A stretch of DNA of 63,430 bases from Verrucomicrobiota bacterium (GTDB lineage Bacteria > Verrucomicrobiota > Verrucomicrobiia > Limisphaerales > Fontisphaeraceae): positions 1 to 63,430 of the forward strand of contig JBAXGN010000014.1 in the NCBI GenBank assembly GCA_037139415.1, written 5' to 3'. A model generated the notes under the pieces. The model saw only the letters and a program-made list of their open reading frames with translations. It had not been told where the DNA came from and did not search any database. A program made the translations under genes and the position numbers. Below, one piece after another: positions 17,513 through 27,300 of the stretch. Numbering within the stretch: position 1 is the stretch's first letter; each line of letters opens with the position of its first letter.

Positions 17513-18337
17513 TTAACCCGACAACCGCTTATTGGCGGCCACCTCGATAAATCGGGTGCTGACCTTGCCCTCCGCGGCGGTACAGATAAAGAAACCCTTC
17601 TCGCTGGTACGATCATGGTTCCCGCGCTTCAGGGAGCAACAGCGATTGGTATAGATCGGCGCTGCGCCGAACTTCCGTTCGGTAAACCCGTGAAAGTGAC
17701 CACAGAAGATGGCTTGCAAGTTGAACGGCTTGAATTGCTCCAACACTTCATCCGCATTTTTCGGACGATACCGCACTTCCACTCCCAACGGAAAATGAGT
17801 GCACACCACAGTGGGTAATTTTTTATCCAGCTTGGGCAATGCATCCCGCAACCACTGCATCGTCTCGGGTTGAACGGAGGTTTTTTCGTAAAGTTTGCCT
17901 TCGGTGGTATCCAGTGCGACAAATTGCCAGCCATTGCTTTCAAACGAATAATTTCGCTGCCGCTCGTACAGCGCATCGTAATCAGCGGCGCTGCTTTGCG
18001 TCAGGTAATCGTGGTTGCCCGGCACCACGTAAAACGGTTTTCCAGAACTGCGCAACAGTTCGCGCATGGCGGCCAGGTGTTCCCGCTTGCCGTGCTCGGT
18101 GAGATCCCCGGCATGCAGAATGAAGTCAGGTTCTTCCTTTTTCATCAAATCCACCGCCCGGTTCAGCCATCTGCCGCACTCTTCGTCAATGTAATGCGTA
18201 TCGTTCACCACGATGAAACGGGCCTTGCCGGAGCGATTGGAATCTTCCGCGCGCAATCTTCCCGGCCATTGCCCGGCCAACCATAAGGCTCCAGCGCCGG
18301 CCCGAGTCAGCCAATCACGACGATTCAAACTTTGCAT
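17513..18337 (-). CDS. Tat-exported calcineurin-like metallophosphoesterase
   Basis: A 274-residue protein whose start at 18337 gives a twin-arginine leader (MQSLNRRDWLTRAGAGALWL). The five metallophosphoesterase motifs are all present: NDTHY, HAGDLTEH, GNHDY, CTHFPLG and CGHFHGF, so the di-metal site is intact. This class hydrolyses phosphomonoesters or diesters; in this phylum such exported enzymes are often annotated as phosphodiesterases with no known substrate. An upstream in-frame ATG at 18415 would add 26 residues without the Tat pattern in front and lies in repeat-rich DNA, so it is rejected. Between it and gspA are 240 bases with no supported gene. Confidence 0.85.
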   Translation of the reverse strand: MQSLNRRDWLTRAGAGALWLAGQWPGRLRAEDSNRSGKARFIVVNDTHYIDEECGRWLNRAVDLMKKEEPDFILHAGDLTEHGKREHLAAMRELLRSSGKPFYVVPGNHDYLTQSSAADYDALYERQRNYSFESNGWQFVALDTTEGKLYEKTSVQPETMQWLRDALPKLDKKLPTVVCTHFPLGVEVRYRPKNADEVLEQFKPFNLQAIFCGHFHGFTERKFGAAPIYTNRCCSLKRGNHDRTSEKGFFICTAAEGKVSTRFIEVAANKRLSG

Positions 18338-18418
18338 GGCGACAGAGTAGCGCTTTCGGCCCCGGACTGCAATTGCGCCTTGAACCCGAAATCCGAAACT
18401 GACGCGCCACCACAAAAT

Positions 18419-18661
18419 ATGCCCAGCGCTCCCGGGCGACTTCCAATTCCTCGTGGGCGCGGCGGAGTTCCTGGTTCTGCATCTCCAGTTCGACCTGGTG
18501 GACGTGCAGTTCGTGGAGCGTCCGGCGAACCTCCTTCATTTCGGATTGCGGAATGCGGAATGCGGAGGGGCGGCTGGCTCCTGGGCTTGGAGCTGGGCTT
18601 GGAGCTGGGCTTCGGCGCGGCGGCGTAAATCGGCGGGGTTGGGCGCAGGGTTTTCTTGCAT
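18419..18661 (-). pseudogene. Frameshifted N-terminal fragment of a PAS-type sensor kinase
   Basis: From the ATG at 18661 the minus strand reads MQENPAPNPADLRRRAEAQL and repeated QLQAQ, which I recognise as a common leader of PAS/histidine-kinase hybrids. The frame then stops at 18536. In the next frame MKEVRRTLHELHVHQVELEM continues, then QNQELRRAHEELEVARERWA, the coiled coil that normally precedes the first PAS domain. Homology ends near 18419. So one frameshift lies at about 18540-18565 and a truncation at about 18418. Both breakpoints coincide with TTCCGAA-type microrepeats. No kinase domain remains. Confidence 0.6.
18537..18567. repeat. CCGCATT/CCGAAAT microrepeat
   Basis: The minus strand reads repeated CCGCATT units ending in CAATCCGAAAT. 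It belongs to the same loose family as the microrepeats at 18385-18400, 37145-37176 and 46302-46360 and sits at the frameshift of the PAS-kinase remnant. Confidence 0.6.
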
Positions 18662-18718
18662 GGGTTGGCCTTTCTTTGGCGTCATCAGCTACAGGGGAGG
18701 GCGACCGCGTTTCGTACC

Positions 18719-18846
18719 GCAGACTTCCAAGTCTGCTGTGTCGCAGGTTTCTTAACCTGCGGAGGGTTAAAAATTCGCGAGCTCCAGGAAATGCCAAACC
18801 GTCTGCCGACTGGGAAGTCGGCGATACAGCAGGTTTGGAAACCTGC
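18719..18846. repeat. 128-bp dispersed repeat of four short hairpins
   Basis: Four near-perfect 18-bp hairpins with 7-8 bp stems lie at 18719-18736 (GCAGACTTCCAAGTCTGC), 18743-18760, 18805-18822 (GCCGACTGGGAAGTCGGC) and 18829-18846 (GCAGGTTTGGAAACCTGC). The pairs are each joined by a TGTGTC or TGTATC (reverse strand) spacer, so the element is two half-units in opposite orientation around a 44-base centre. The right half recurs almost exactly, inverted, at 54160-54225. This is a REP/BIME-like nonautonomous repeat; no transposase is present. Confidence 0.85.
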
Positions 18847-19061
18847 GCTACGGGGGAACCATGCCGCAGTGTTTTGCTTTCCGTATTCATCGTTTTGCAA
18901 TACCCCAAAACTTGAAGTCAGGAGGCAAGGCAGTGGGTCGTAAACGTCAGTGGTAGATGGACAGGTACACCGACCTTTAGCAAGTACTATTGCAGTATTT
19001 TTTGGGGCGGAGAACAACAGTCTCCACCAAACACAGTGTCCGAGGCGGGCGGTAGGGGATT

Positions 19062-20513
19062 TCAGTACGCCGGCAGGTCCACCATGGTGAAACCAAGCGG
19101 GGACAAATCCCGCGCGAAGGAGCCGGCCCGCACTTCAACGTCCGGCAGTTTTTCCCAGCGCGGATTGCGATCATGCAGGGCGGTACCGGTAAAGGTCCAA
19201 TTTTTGGCCAGCAGCGTTTTCTGGCTGCCGTTAATTTTTACAGTGACTTCCCGGGCGCTTTTGCCCTGGTTGGCCAGAAAGAGGGTCAGCGCCCGCGTCT
19301 GCGGGTTGCGGGTGGCAAACGCAAAGATTTCCTTGTCGCCGGTCTCCACTTTGACCATCTGGCTTTTCAGGTGTTCGTTCCAAATCGCCAGGACCTTGCC
19401 CATAGGCAGCAGGTCCCCGTCTATCGTGAACATGTTTTTCCCGCTCATTTTGGCGCAGTCGGCGGCGCGGTCGGTCCAGAAATGCATGTACTTCACGCGC
19501 GGCTCGCACAAGTTGATGCCCATGCGGATAAAATTACGCGTCGCTTCTTCCAGGTCGTTGTTGACCGGGTTGCCGGGCCGATAGGAACTGGTCTCCGTCA
19601 CGCAGATGGGCCATTCCTGTTTGCACCGGTCCGGGATGCTCGCCCGGTCCAGGCTGGTATTGGCGCGCCAGATGCCGCCTTTGCCCGTGGGCGAATAGGC
19701 GTGTGCCACCACAAAGTCAATGTCCTGCCACACCTTTGGAATGACCTGGTCGAACCAGTTGGTCGCAAACCCGCCGTTGATGCCGACCTTCGCCTGCGGG
19801 TACGCGGCCTTGATGGCCCTGGAAATCTGGACGGTGACGCTGGCGTAGTGTTCCGGCACCCATTTCCGGAGCTTCATTTTATCGCCGTCGTTCAAGTCAT
19901 TCTCATTCCCGATTTCAAACCAGATGCGCAGGCCCCGCTCCTGGCACCAGCGCGCCTGTGCTCCCGCCCCCGCCGTAATCGTCTCCAGCGGCTTGGGGAT
20001 GATCCATTGCCATTCGCCCGGCTCCGCATTGATCGCGTCTATGCCGATGATGTAGAAAAAGTCGTTGACCCCGGCGGCCTGGCCGGTGGCGATATACTCT
20101 CCGAAATCCATCGCCTTCCGGAGGGTGCCATCGGCGTTGTAGAAGTCGTTGAAATATCCGCGTCCGGGCTGGTAGCAGGTCAGGTGCGGGTTCGGTCCGG
20201 CAAATGGCGGCATGGACCAGATGATGAAGTCCCCAATGTTGCCCTCCATGCCCCGGATTGTTTTTCCGCCCAGCATGCGGAGCGTCTCCGCCTGGGAGTG
20301 ACGCCGGTTCGGGTAATGTTTATCGGAGGAGTAAAACAGGTTTTCTGAAACCCCGATGGGGCAGGCCGGCAAAGCGTCTTTGACGATCACCTCGGGCTGG
20401 ACGGAGATGGCGACCGGACCATTTGCGCCCCCAGTTTGTGCGGCGGACGCCAGGCTGGTCAGCAGCAGGATTGTGCCCCAAGCGGGTATGAGAAAGGCGT
20501 TAAATCTTTTCAT
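19062..20513 (-). CDS. Secreted clan GH-A hydrolase, GH51/arabinofuranosidase-like
   Basis: A 483-residue exported protein (signal peptide MKRFNAFLIPAWGTILLLTS, cleavage near ASAAQ). The central (beta/alpha)8 barrel carries the two glutamates expected of a retaining clan A glycosidase: E204 in WFEIGNENDL (acid/base, after a strand with the N-E pair) and E307 in ICVTETSSY (nucleophile). The last 110 residues (from about 370) form a beta-sandwich of the alpha-L-arabinofuranosidase C type, with FAFATRNPQTRALTLFLAN. GH51 is the nearest match I can name, but GH30/GH39 relatives share the layout, so the substrate is not fixed. The gene is followed by repeat-rich noncoding DNA. Confidence 0.65.
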   Translation of the reverse strand: MKRFNAFLIPAWGTILLLTSLASAAQTGGANGPVAISVQPEVIVKDALPACPIGVSENLFYSSDKHYPNRRHSQAETLRMLGGKTIRGMEGNIGDFIIWSMPPFAGPNPHLTCYQPGRGYFNDFYNADGTLRKAMDFGEYIATGQAAGVNDFFYIIGIDAINAEPGEWQWIIPKPLETITAGAGAQARWCQERGLRIWFEIGNENDLNDGDKMKLRKWVPEHYASVTVQISRAIKAAYPQAKVGINGGFATNWFDQVIPKVWQDIDFVVAHAYSPTGKGGIWRANTSLDRASIPDRCKQEWPICVTETSSYRPGNPVNNDLEEATRNFIRMGINLCEPRVKYMHFWTDRAADCAKMSGKNMFTIDGDLLPMGKVLAIWNEHLKSQMVKVETGDKEIFAFATRNPQTRALTLFLANQGKSAREVTVKINGSQKTLLAKNWTFTGTALHDRNPRWEKLPDVEVRAGSFARDLSPLGFTMVDLPAY

Positions 20514-20688
20514 GGGTTGTTTTTACCAACGGTAATACCGGTAAGGATCATCCCCGGCCTGTGGGGCCTGGCGATATTTTTCCCGTGCTGGTGGTTATCC
20601 ATGATTTCCCGCCGGTTTTCCGCGTTCCATCCAAGAGACCATCGGCCATGGGTGATTACCTGGCCCTCGGCATCGTGGACAAACGCTT

Positions 20689-21993
20689 CTATTTACCCGA
20701 CTGCACAAACCACCGATGGGTTCCGGTATCGGTCTTGAGAAATTTCAGCAGGAGCTCGGTGACCTTATGGCAGCCGGAATTGCTGGGATGCAAATGATCC
20801 TCGCGCACATCTTGTTCGGACCATATCAAGCCATCGGTTTTGCGAGGCTGGTGGCCGCATGTCCACAGATACGGTCCCCAGATGGCAATGGGTGCTTTTT
20901 CCTCGCCGCGCGCCGGATCAAAATTCAACTGCGGGTCGCCCGTGATTTGTTTTTGTATCAGCCAGCGCACACTGAAACCTGATTCGTAGGCATACGGCTC
21001 CGGGCTGCCGCTGGTGCGGCTGGACCAGCCGCCATACGTGCGGCTGGAAAACAGCGCGACCCGCAGGTTGGGAAACCGTTTTTTGGCAATGATGAGAATA
21101 TCCGCGAGGTCCGCCGTCAATGCTTTGGCATGGGCCGGGAATTCACCCAGGGCGCTGGCCCCGGCTTCGACGTGCTTCATCCAAACGGCCTGCACCTGTC
21201 CGGCACTGACCCCGGCCTCTTTCAGCCGCAATTCCAGCGTGGGCCAGGAATCCCGCTCTTGGGTGACCGCCCTGACACGCCGCCCCTGTTTGGGCATGTG
21301 GAGCACGTCCATTTCCTTATCGAGCCGTTCTTGCTCGGACGTTGGCAACACCTCCGATCCGTCATACGCCCACATAACGGCAGCGCGCCCGCCAATGGCG
21401 CCATCCACGATGGTGACCCGGGGCGACTTTTCCGGGTCGGCATCGGCGGTGCGCTTGAAGTCTTCCGATTCCATGTGGGTGTTGGAGAAACCGATGGTGA
21501 GCAGCACAATCTTGCCGTCCGGGGCTGGTCGACCGGTGGCATCCAGCGGCTGGATTTTCTCCGATTCCTTTTGGTATGCCGCCTGGTGCGCTGCCGGTGG
21601 TTCATTGTGCCCGCCACCGTACAGCCCGCCATCCTCACCCTGATAGGTGCTGGTCAAATCAGTCAATGGGATCAACCGGCTCCAATCGTTCGTGTTCCGC
21701 GGTCCGCTGGCGGCAGCGGCTGGCCGATCCGTCGGGCGTTGCCCGCTACGCTTGCGTATCTCCTGTCGCACACGATCCAGATAGGCGCGCTCTTCCGGCG
21801 TTAACGCTTCGCCACGCTGAAATTTCTGCATCAGTTCGCGGCCCCGAACTGGGTTGATCGGCTCTTCGGTGGCGGCGAATGTGCCAAGGGCGGCACCAAC
21901 CATGGCACAAAGCAAAAGCTTCAGACCAATCGGCCGGTAAGTCGCTGCGAGCGCGGAACCAAAATATCTTTGCATTGGTTGGTGAGACGCCAT
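20689..21993 (-). CDS. Secreted SGNH-like hydrolase-family protein
   Basis: A 434-residue protein with an N-terminal hydrophobic leader (about residues 22-40, LKLLLCAMVGAALGTF) and a charged helical stretch (about 45-85). The core resembles SGNH esterases: KIVLLTIGFSNTHMES (block I, with S in GFSN), DGAIGGRAA (block II glycine), and REDHLHPSNSGCHKV (block V, with D and H spaced D-x-x-H), ending FLKTDTGTHRWF. Proteins of this shape with block I as G-x-SNT occur in planctomycetes and verrucomicrobia, mostly annotated as hypothetical. If active it would deacylate a carbohydrate. The 175 bases between it and the GH51-like gene show only a short open stretch. Confidence 0.5.
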   Translation of the reverse strand: MASHQPMQRYFGSALAATYRPIGLKLLLCAMVGAALGTFAATEEPINPVRGRELMQKFQRGEALTPEERAYLDRVRQEIRKRSGQRPTDRPAAAASGPRNTNDWSRLIPLTDLTSTYQGEDGGLYGGGHNEPPAAHQAAYQKESEKIQPLDATGRPAPDGKIVLLTIGFSNTHMESEDFKRTADADPEKSPRVTIVDGAIGGRAAVMWAYDGSEVLPTSEQERLDKEMDVLHMPKQGRRVRAVTQERDSWPTLELRLKEAGVSAGQVQAVWMKHVEAGASALGEFPAHAKALTADLADILIIAKKRFPNLRVALFSSRTYGGWSSRTSGSPEPYAYESGFSVRWLIQKQITGDPQLNFDPARGEEKAPIAIWGPYLWTCGHQPRKTDGLIWSEQDVREDHLHPSNSGCHKVTELLLKFLKTDTGTHRWFVQSGK

Positions 21994-22117
21994 GCTGGAC
22001 CTTGGGGTTACACGCTAATTGATTGGCAATAAACCAATTCGGAACTGCGGATTTTGTGCTTGTCATTGAACCTTGAATCGGGTTGTATCAGGTCAGCTTA
22101 ACATTAAGCGTGTACGA

Positions 22118-22525
22118 ATGGCGCAAACTGAAAAAACAAAAGGTGCCGATAATGCGGTGGATGTTTTCATCGTGGACGACGATCCTTTACTGCGGGAATT
22201 GGCCGTGTTGTTCGTGAAAGAGACTGGGTTTTCCTATCGTGAATTTCCTAATGCCGAACATGCTTGGGAGGCTTATAAGCTTGCTGATCCGCCCCCCAGA
22301 CTGATTATCAGCGATTATTTCATGGCCAAGATGACGGGGCTGGATTTGTTGGTGCAGTCCAAAGCCATGAACCCCTCGCTCAAAACGTTGTTGGTCAGCG
22401 GTACGGTTGAGGAGTCAGTCATTCGGGGCGCCAACGTGGACGGTTTTCTTGCCAAACCATACCGACCAGAAATGCTGGTCGCCAAAATAAACGAATTCAT
22501 GAATCAAACTCGCCCTGCCGAATAG
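22118..22525 (+). CDS. Stand-alone response-regulator receiver
   Basis: A 135-residue single REC domain. The acidic pocket is VDDDP near residues 19-23, the phospho-acceptor is D66 in IISDYF, a Thr/Ser switch is in LLVSGT, and the conserved lysine is in LAKPY. There is no output domain, so it works through partner proteins, like CheY or Spo0F types. An in-frame ATG 45 bases upstream is less likely because it adds a poorly conserved tail. No histidine kinase is adjacent; the only kinase trace in the window is the broken PAS leader at 18.5 kb. It is divergent from the SGNH-like gene. Confidence 0.9.
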   Translation: MAQTEKTKGADNAVDVFIVDDDPLLRELAVLFVKETGFSYREFPNAEHAWEAYKLADPPPRLIISDYFMAKMTGLDLLVQSKAMNPSLKTLLVSGTVEESVIRGANVDGFLAKPYRPEMLVAKINEFMNQTRPAE

Positions 22526-22666
22526 CTGGTCGGTACGATTCACTTTCTCCAGGAGTCTTCGGTTTGGTGGTTCAATGTGGGAACTCATCTTTTGGAGAAT
22601 TCGCCCTCCTGAAACAACCGAAATTTTGAGGTGGAAAAACGGCGCCTCCCTTGGCACGCTCAGACA

Positions 22667-24265
22667 ATGGACTTGATTTGTCGAATGGGTTGGCCCCTCG
22701 CGGGGGTTGTTACCACCTGGATGGCAGCCAGCCTGGTCGCGTTAGCGGCCATACCCGGGGCCGTCCCCCCAAACATTTTGCTCGCGGTGGCGGACGATTG
22801 GTCGTTTGGCCATGCCGGGGTTTACGGTTGCAAATGGGTCAAGACCCCGGGGTTTGACCGCGTGGCCAAAGAAGGGATTCTTTTCAATCGCGCCTATACT
22901 CCCAATGCCAAATGCGCGCCATCCCGTGCCTGTATCCTGACGGGACGCAATCCCTGGCAGTTGGAGGCGGCTTGCAATCATTGGTGCTTTTTCCCCGCCA
23001 AATTCAAAACCTACGCCGAGGCGCTGACGGAGCATGGGTATTCCGTGGGCATGACTTGCAAGGGGTGGGCGCCGGGAGTTGCCACCAATTTGCAGGGCGC
23101 CGCCCGCGCTATGGCCGGCAAACCATTCAACAAACGCAAGGCTACGCCACCGACACCCGACATCAGCAATAATGATTACGCCGGTAACTTTGCGGATTTC
23201 CTGGAAGCCACGCCCACCAATACACCCTGGTGTTTCTGGTATGGGTCGGTCGAGCCGCATCGCGGGTACGAATACGGCAGCGGGGTGGCCAAAGGCGACA
23301 AAAAGTTGTCTGAGGTGGATTGGATTCCCGCGTATTGGCCGGACAACGAAGTGGTGCGCAATGACTTGCTCGATTATGCCTTTGAAGTGGAGCACTTTGA
23401 TCGCCACCTGGTGCGTATGTTGGAGCTGCTGGAAAAACGTGGCCAACTTGACAACACGCTGGTGATCGTGACTTCAGACAACGGCATGCCTTTCCCGCGC
23501 GCCAAAGGTCAGGCGTATGATGAATCGAATCATTTGCCGCTGGCCGCGATGTGGCGGCAGGGCATCAAAACCACCGGGCGGGTCGTGGAAGATTACGTGG
23601 CGTTTATTGATCTGGCACCCACCTTCCTGGAACTTGCCGGATTGCCTTGGGATAAGAGCGGCATGGCACCCATCACCGGACGCAGTCTCACGGATATTTT
23701 TTACTCCTCACAAACCGGCCAGGTCAACCCGGCGCGAGATCATGTGTTGCTGGGCAAGGAACGCCACGATGTGGGACGCCCAAACGATTGGGGCTATCCG
23801 ATCCGGGCGATCTTGAAAAACGAGTCGCTGTACATTCACAACTTTGAAATCGCGCGCTGGCCGGCCGGCAACCCGGAAACCGGGTATTTGAATTGCGACG
23901 GTGGCCCCACCAAAACCGAGGTGATCAAGTCTCGTTTAGAACCGGCTACCAAACGTTTCTGGGACCTTTGTTTCGGCAAACGCGGGACCGAGGAACTGTA
24001 TGACCTGCGACGCGACCCGGATTGCCTGAACAACCTGGCCGCCAGCCCAACGCAACAATCGCTCAAGGAACAACTTCAACAACAGCTTTTCAAGGAACTC
24101 AAGGAGCAGGAAGACCTGCGCATGTTCGGCCAAGGGCAAGTGTACGAGCAGTTTCCCTATGCCGATCCGACGGGGCGTAACTTCTACGAGCGCTATCGTA
24201 AAGGCGAAAAGGCCAAAGCCGGCTGGGTGAACCTCAGCGATTTTGAGAAGGTACCGCTGGAATAA
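22667..24265 (+). CDS. Secreted formylglycine-dependent sulfatase (heparan N-sulfatase-like)
   Basis: A 532-residue exported sulfatase. The leader is hydrophobic (about residues 8-28), then [16 protein letters not shown] gives the first metal ligands. The maturation motif is [12 protein letters not shown] with C83 as the residue converted to formylglycine (C-x-P-S-R). VTSDNG near residue 280 supplies the second metal-site Asp/Asn. The end has [16 protein letters not shown], typical of the family. The layout resembles SGSH/S1_8-type N-sulfoglucosamine sulfohydrolases, but polysaccharide choice in bacteria is broad. It needs a formylglycine-generating enzyme, not present in this window. The ATG at 22667 is chosen since earlier in-frame starts put charged residues before the leader. 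Confidence 0.88.
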   Translation: MDLICRMGWPLAGVVTTWMAASLVALAAIPGAVPPNILLAVADDWSFGHAGVYGCKWVKTPGFDRVAKEGILFNRAYTPNAKCAPSRACILTGRNPWQLEAACNHWCFFPAKFKTYAEALTEHGYSVGMTCKGWAPGVATNLQGAARAMAGKPFNKRKATPPTPDISNNDYAGNFADFLEATPTNTPWCFWYGSVEPHRGYEYGSGVAKGDKKLSEVDWIPAYWPDNEVVRNDLLDYAFEVEHFDRHLVRMLELLEKRGQLDNTLVIVTSDNGMPFPRAKGQAYDESNHLPLAAMWRQGIKTTGRVVEDYVAFIDLAPTFLELAGLPWDKSGMAPITGRSLTDIFYSSQTGQVNPARDHVLLGKERHDVGRPNDWGYPIRAILKNESLYIHNFEIARWPAGNPETGYLNCDGGPTKTEVIKSRLEPATKRFWDLCFGKRGTEELYDLRRDPDCLNNLAASPTQQSLKEQLQQQLFKELKEQEDLRMFGQGQVYEQFPYADPTGRNFYERYRKGEKAKAGWVNLSDFEKVPLE

Positions 24266-24335
24266 ATTCGAGAGCAGAGAACCGTGTCTTTTTGTTTTGA
24301 ATTGTTCATCCGTGACAGTGAAAGTTGGCGGATGA

Positions 24336-27300
24336 CTACGGCACCAACCTCAAATTCACTGAAAATCCTTGCGGCGACACTTTATCCAGGCTGTTGCTCA
24401 GCTTCTGCCAATGCGCTACTCCATTCGTTCTGACGAAACTCACATATCCCAGCCACATGCCTTTGCCTGAGTATAGCGATTGATACATCACCACTTCGTT
24501 CTGCACAGTCAAAGGCAGCGATCCGGTCAATTTCGTTTTATCTGATAAGGTTCCGGTTAGGATTACGGTTCCAGAAGGCAGAACTGACAATTGAAAGGTT
24601 CCATTCGTATTGCCAAGCTGAGTTACCGCCGTCATCAAGTAATTCGCCTTCTGCGCTACCTTCAACACCTTATCCGCCCACAAATCAGCAGCCCAGGTCG
24701 TTCCTTGCTTGATTCTGCCAGATATTCCATTACCTCCACTCAAATCCAGATTCATCATTATTTGTAGCGCCGGATCTTTGCCACGAGCGATTGAATTCGA
24801 GAAAACCCCACCCACATCAAACGTTCCCCCTGCTGGATACGCTTTGCCTTGATAGGTGAGTTGACCAGTGAATGTGCCTTTGTCAGTTACGGTTAGTTTC
24901 AAAGTTCCGCTATTCGTCCAGTCAGCATTGGATAAATCATTGCTGGGGCTGAAAATACCCACGTAATCACCTTTGCGGGATAGGAATGCGTTGGTGATGA
25001 AGTTGGCGGTTAAGGTCAGGTTGGATCGCATAGTGAACTTTAAGATTGGTCCGCTTGTCATGACGATCCCACCGCCATTAATCCAGTTGGAGAGCTGATA
25101 GCCCATTCCCGGTGTCGCCGTCATCATATAGCTTTGCCCAAGTTCCAACAGTTTGCCGTTATAGCTGCCTTTGATCGTGCCGATGCCATTGGTCTGAACC
25201 GTTAATGTGTCACTCGCAATGTAGAGAAAACTAACGCTGTTGGTTGCGGAATAGTTGCCGGCAGCGTCCAAGGCGTATGCCTTGACCGTATTGGAGCGCG
25301 TCGTCAATGTCATTACCGCCGACCAATTAGTCCAGTTATTGACCGAGACAGCGTTGCTCCAGGCACCACCGTTCAATTGCCACAGTGCATTGGCTACTGC
25401 AATATGATCCTTGGCTGCTCCTTTGGCAGTTAATACCATATTGCTCACTCGTTGTCCCGTCACCAGATTGGTAATGCTCAGAATCGGTTTGCTTGTGTCC
25501 ACAAAGTTGGCCTTCAATACCAAATTGCTTTGCATCACGAACTGCAATGTTGCACCGTTAGTTAGTACTGTCAGCGGCGATGAAATACCGCCCATCCAGT
25601 TCGCGAAGGCAAACCCCGCTCCCGCTGTCGCTGTCATGGAATAACTCTTCCCGACTTGCATGAGTGTATTGTTGAAGTTCGGTTTCAGAGATCCCAACCC
25701 GTTGGTGCTAACCGCTAGTGCTGTGCTTAAAACTCCGATAAAACTTACACTGTTAGTTGCCGAAATGTTACCAGTGGTGTCCATCGCATAGGTTTGGATT
25801 GTGTTGGTACCCGCAATCAGGTTTACTGTCGCCGACCAGTTGCTCCAGTTATCGGTAGTCGTCGCCTTTGTCCAAGCTGTGTCGTTCAATGAATACAAAA
25901 CATTTGACACCGTTACATTGTCACCGGCCTTGCCTGTCACCGTGAATACTCCGTTGCTCCACCGTTGCCCTGACGTCGGCGAGGTGATGTTGTTGGTTGG
26001 CTTTTGAATGTCCACAAAGTTGGCCTTCAATACCAAATTACTTTGCATCACGAACTGCAATGTTGCACCGTTAGTTAGTACTGTCAGCGGCGATGAAATA
26101 CCGCCCATCCAGTTCGCGAAGGCAAACCCCGCTCCCGCTGTCGCTGTCATGGAATAACTCTTCCCGACTTGCATGAGTGTATTGTTGAAGTTCGGTTTCA
26201 GAGATCCCAACCCGTTGGTGCTAACCGCTAGTGCTGTGCTTAAAACTCCGATAAAACTTACACTGTTAGTTGCCGAAATGTTACCAGTGGTGTCCATCGC
26301 ATAGGTTTGGATTGTGTTGGTACCCGCAATCAGGTTTACTGTCGCCGACCAGTTGCTCCAGTTATCGGTAGTCGTCGCCTGATTCCAACCTGATCCATTT
26401 ATTTGATACCACACATTGGATAATTGGACATTGTCTCTGGCGGTACCCATTACGGTAATTACAGAATTGGGCCATCGCTGACCGGGCAGAGGCAAAACAA
26501 TGGTATTCGTCGGTATTCTGATATCAATAAAATTGGCTGTTAACGTGCGGTTGGTGTTAAGAACAAAAATATATTCTGGCGTCGTACTAGCCACAGTTCC
26601 ATTTTCTGTCCAGTTGGTAAATGCATAACCGGCATTAGCAGACGCGGTTACTGCTTGGGAATTACCAGCCGCAAATGTGCCGCCACCGCTAGTCATGCCA
26701 CCGATACTTGGTGATGCAGAAACACTAATTGAATACGCTAAAGTGTAAGTACCGAGAAATGCATTGGTAATGTTTTGACTAACGCTAACAGTTTGACTTG
26801 CCGGAGCAAGCCACCCGACAATGTTCTTGAATGTCACGGTGTGATTGCCAGCGGAAAGATGGTTCACCACAGCCTCGTTGGTTTGGAAAATCCTGCCATC
26901 TACTTGCCATTGCGCGCCATTGGTCACCGCCTCTGCGGGATTTAGCTTCAGTGCCAAAGAGCCGTTTGGCGTGCCCGTTGGCGGATCGAAAATCTCTGCA
27001 TGGGTACCAATGGAATCGCCTCCTGTAACTAGCACTTCGCCATTGCGCAGCAAGGTTGCCGTGTGTGCAGTACGTGCATAGACCATCGGGGTGGCTGTCG
27101 CCCAAGTTCCAATAATCGGATCGTAAAGTTCTGTGCCTACACCAAAGCCTCCGGCGACAAACACTTTGCCATTAGGCAGCAGCGTTGCGGTGTGGCTGCT
27201 GCGAGAGCTACTCATCGAACCTGTCACCGCCCACGTTCCCACAGTGGGATCATATAACTCGGAGCTGGAAAGCTTTGCACTGCCGCTATCCCCTCCCGCA

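Larger units (their letters stand above)
18338..19061. other. Repeat-rich noncoding region with gene debris
   Basis: About 720 bases without an intact gene. From left to right it holds a CCGAAATCCGAAA microrepeat (18385-18400), a broken PAS-kinase leader (18419-18661) interrupted by a second microrepeat (18537-18567), and a 128-bp four-hairpin repeat (18719-18846). The stretch 18900-19061 shows nothing recognisable. Confidence 0.7.

Noticed and set aside
17280-17519. Small plus-strand open frames between gspA and the phosphoesterase
   Set aside because: One frame ends with KGAGKNMFANLRADLGN and looks slightly coding, but it is short, has no start and lies between two minus-strand genes.
18719-18846. 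CRISPR array
   Set aside because: The four hairpins differ in sequence, spacing is irregular and there are no spacers or cas genes. It is a palindromic repeat element.
18315-18908. Single 197-codon gene covering the PAS leader and the hairpin repeat
   Set aside because: The first half is translated hairpin repeat (VSKPAVSPTSQ, LRRLRNLRHSR) and only the middle is real kinase leader. It is debris, not a gene.
25498-26380. Mobile element insertion in the kelch gene
   Set aside because: The repeat is in frame, codes for the same Ig/InlB domains, and has no ends or transposase. Tandem domain duplication explains it.
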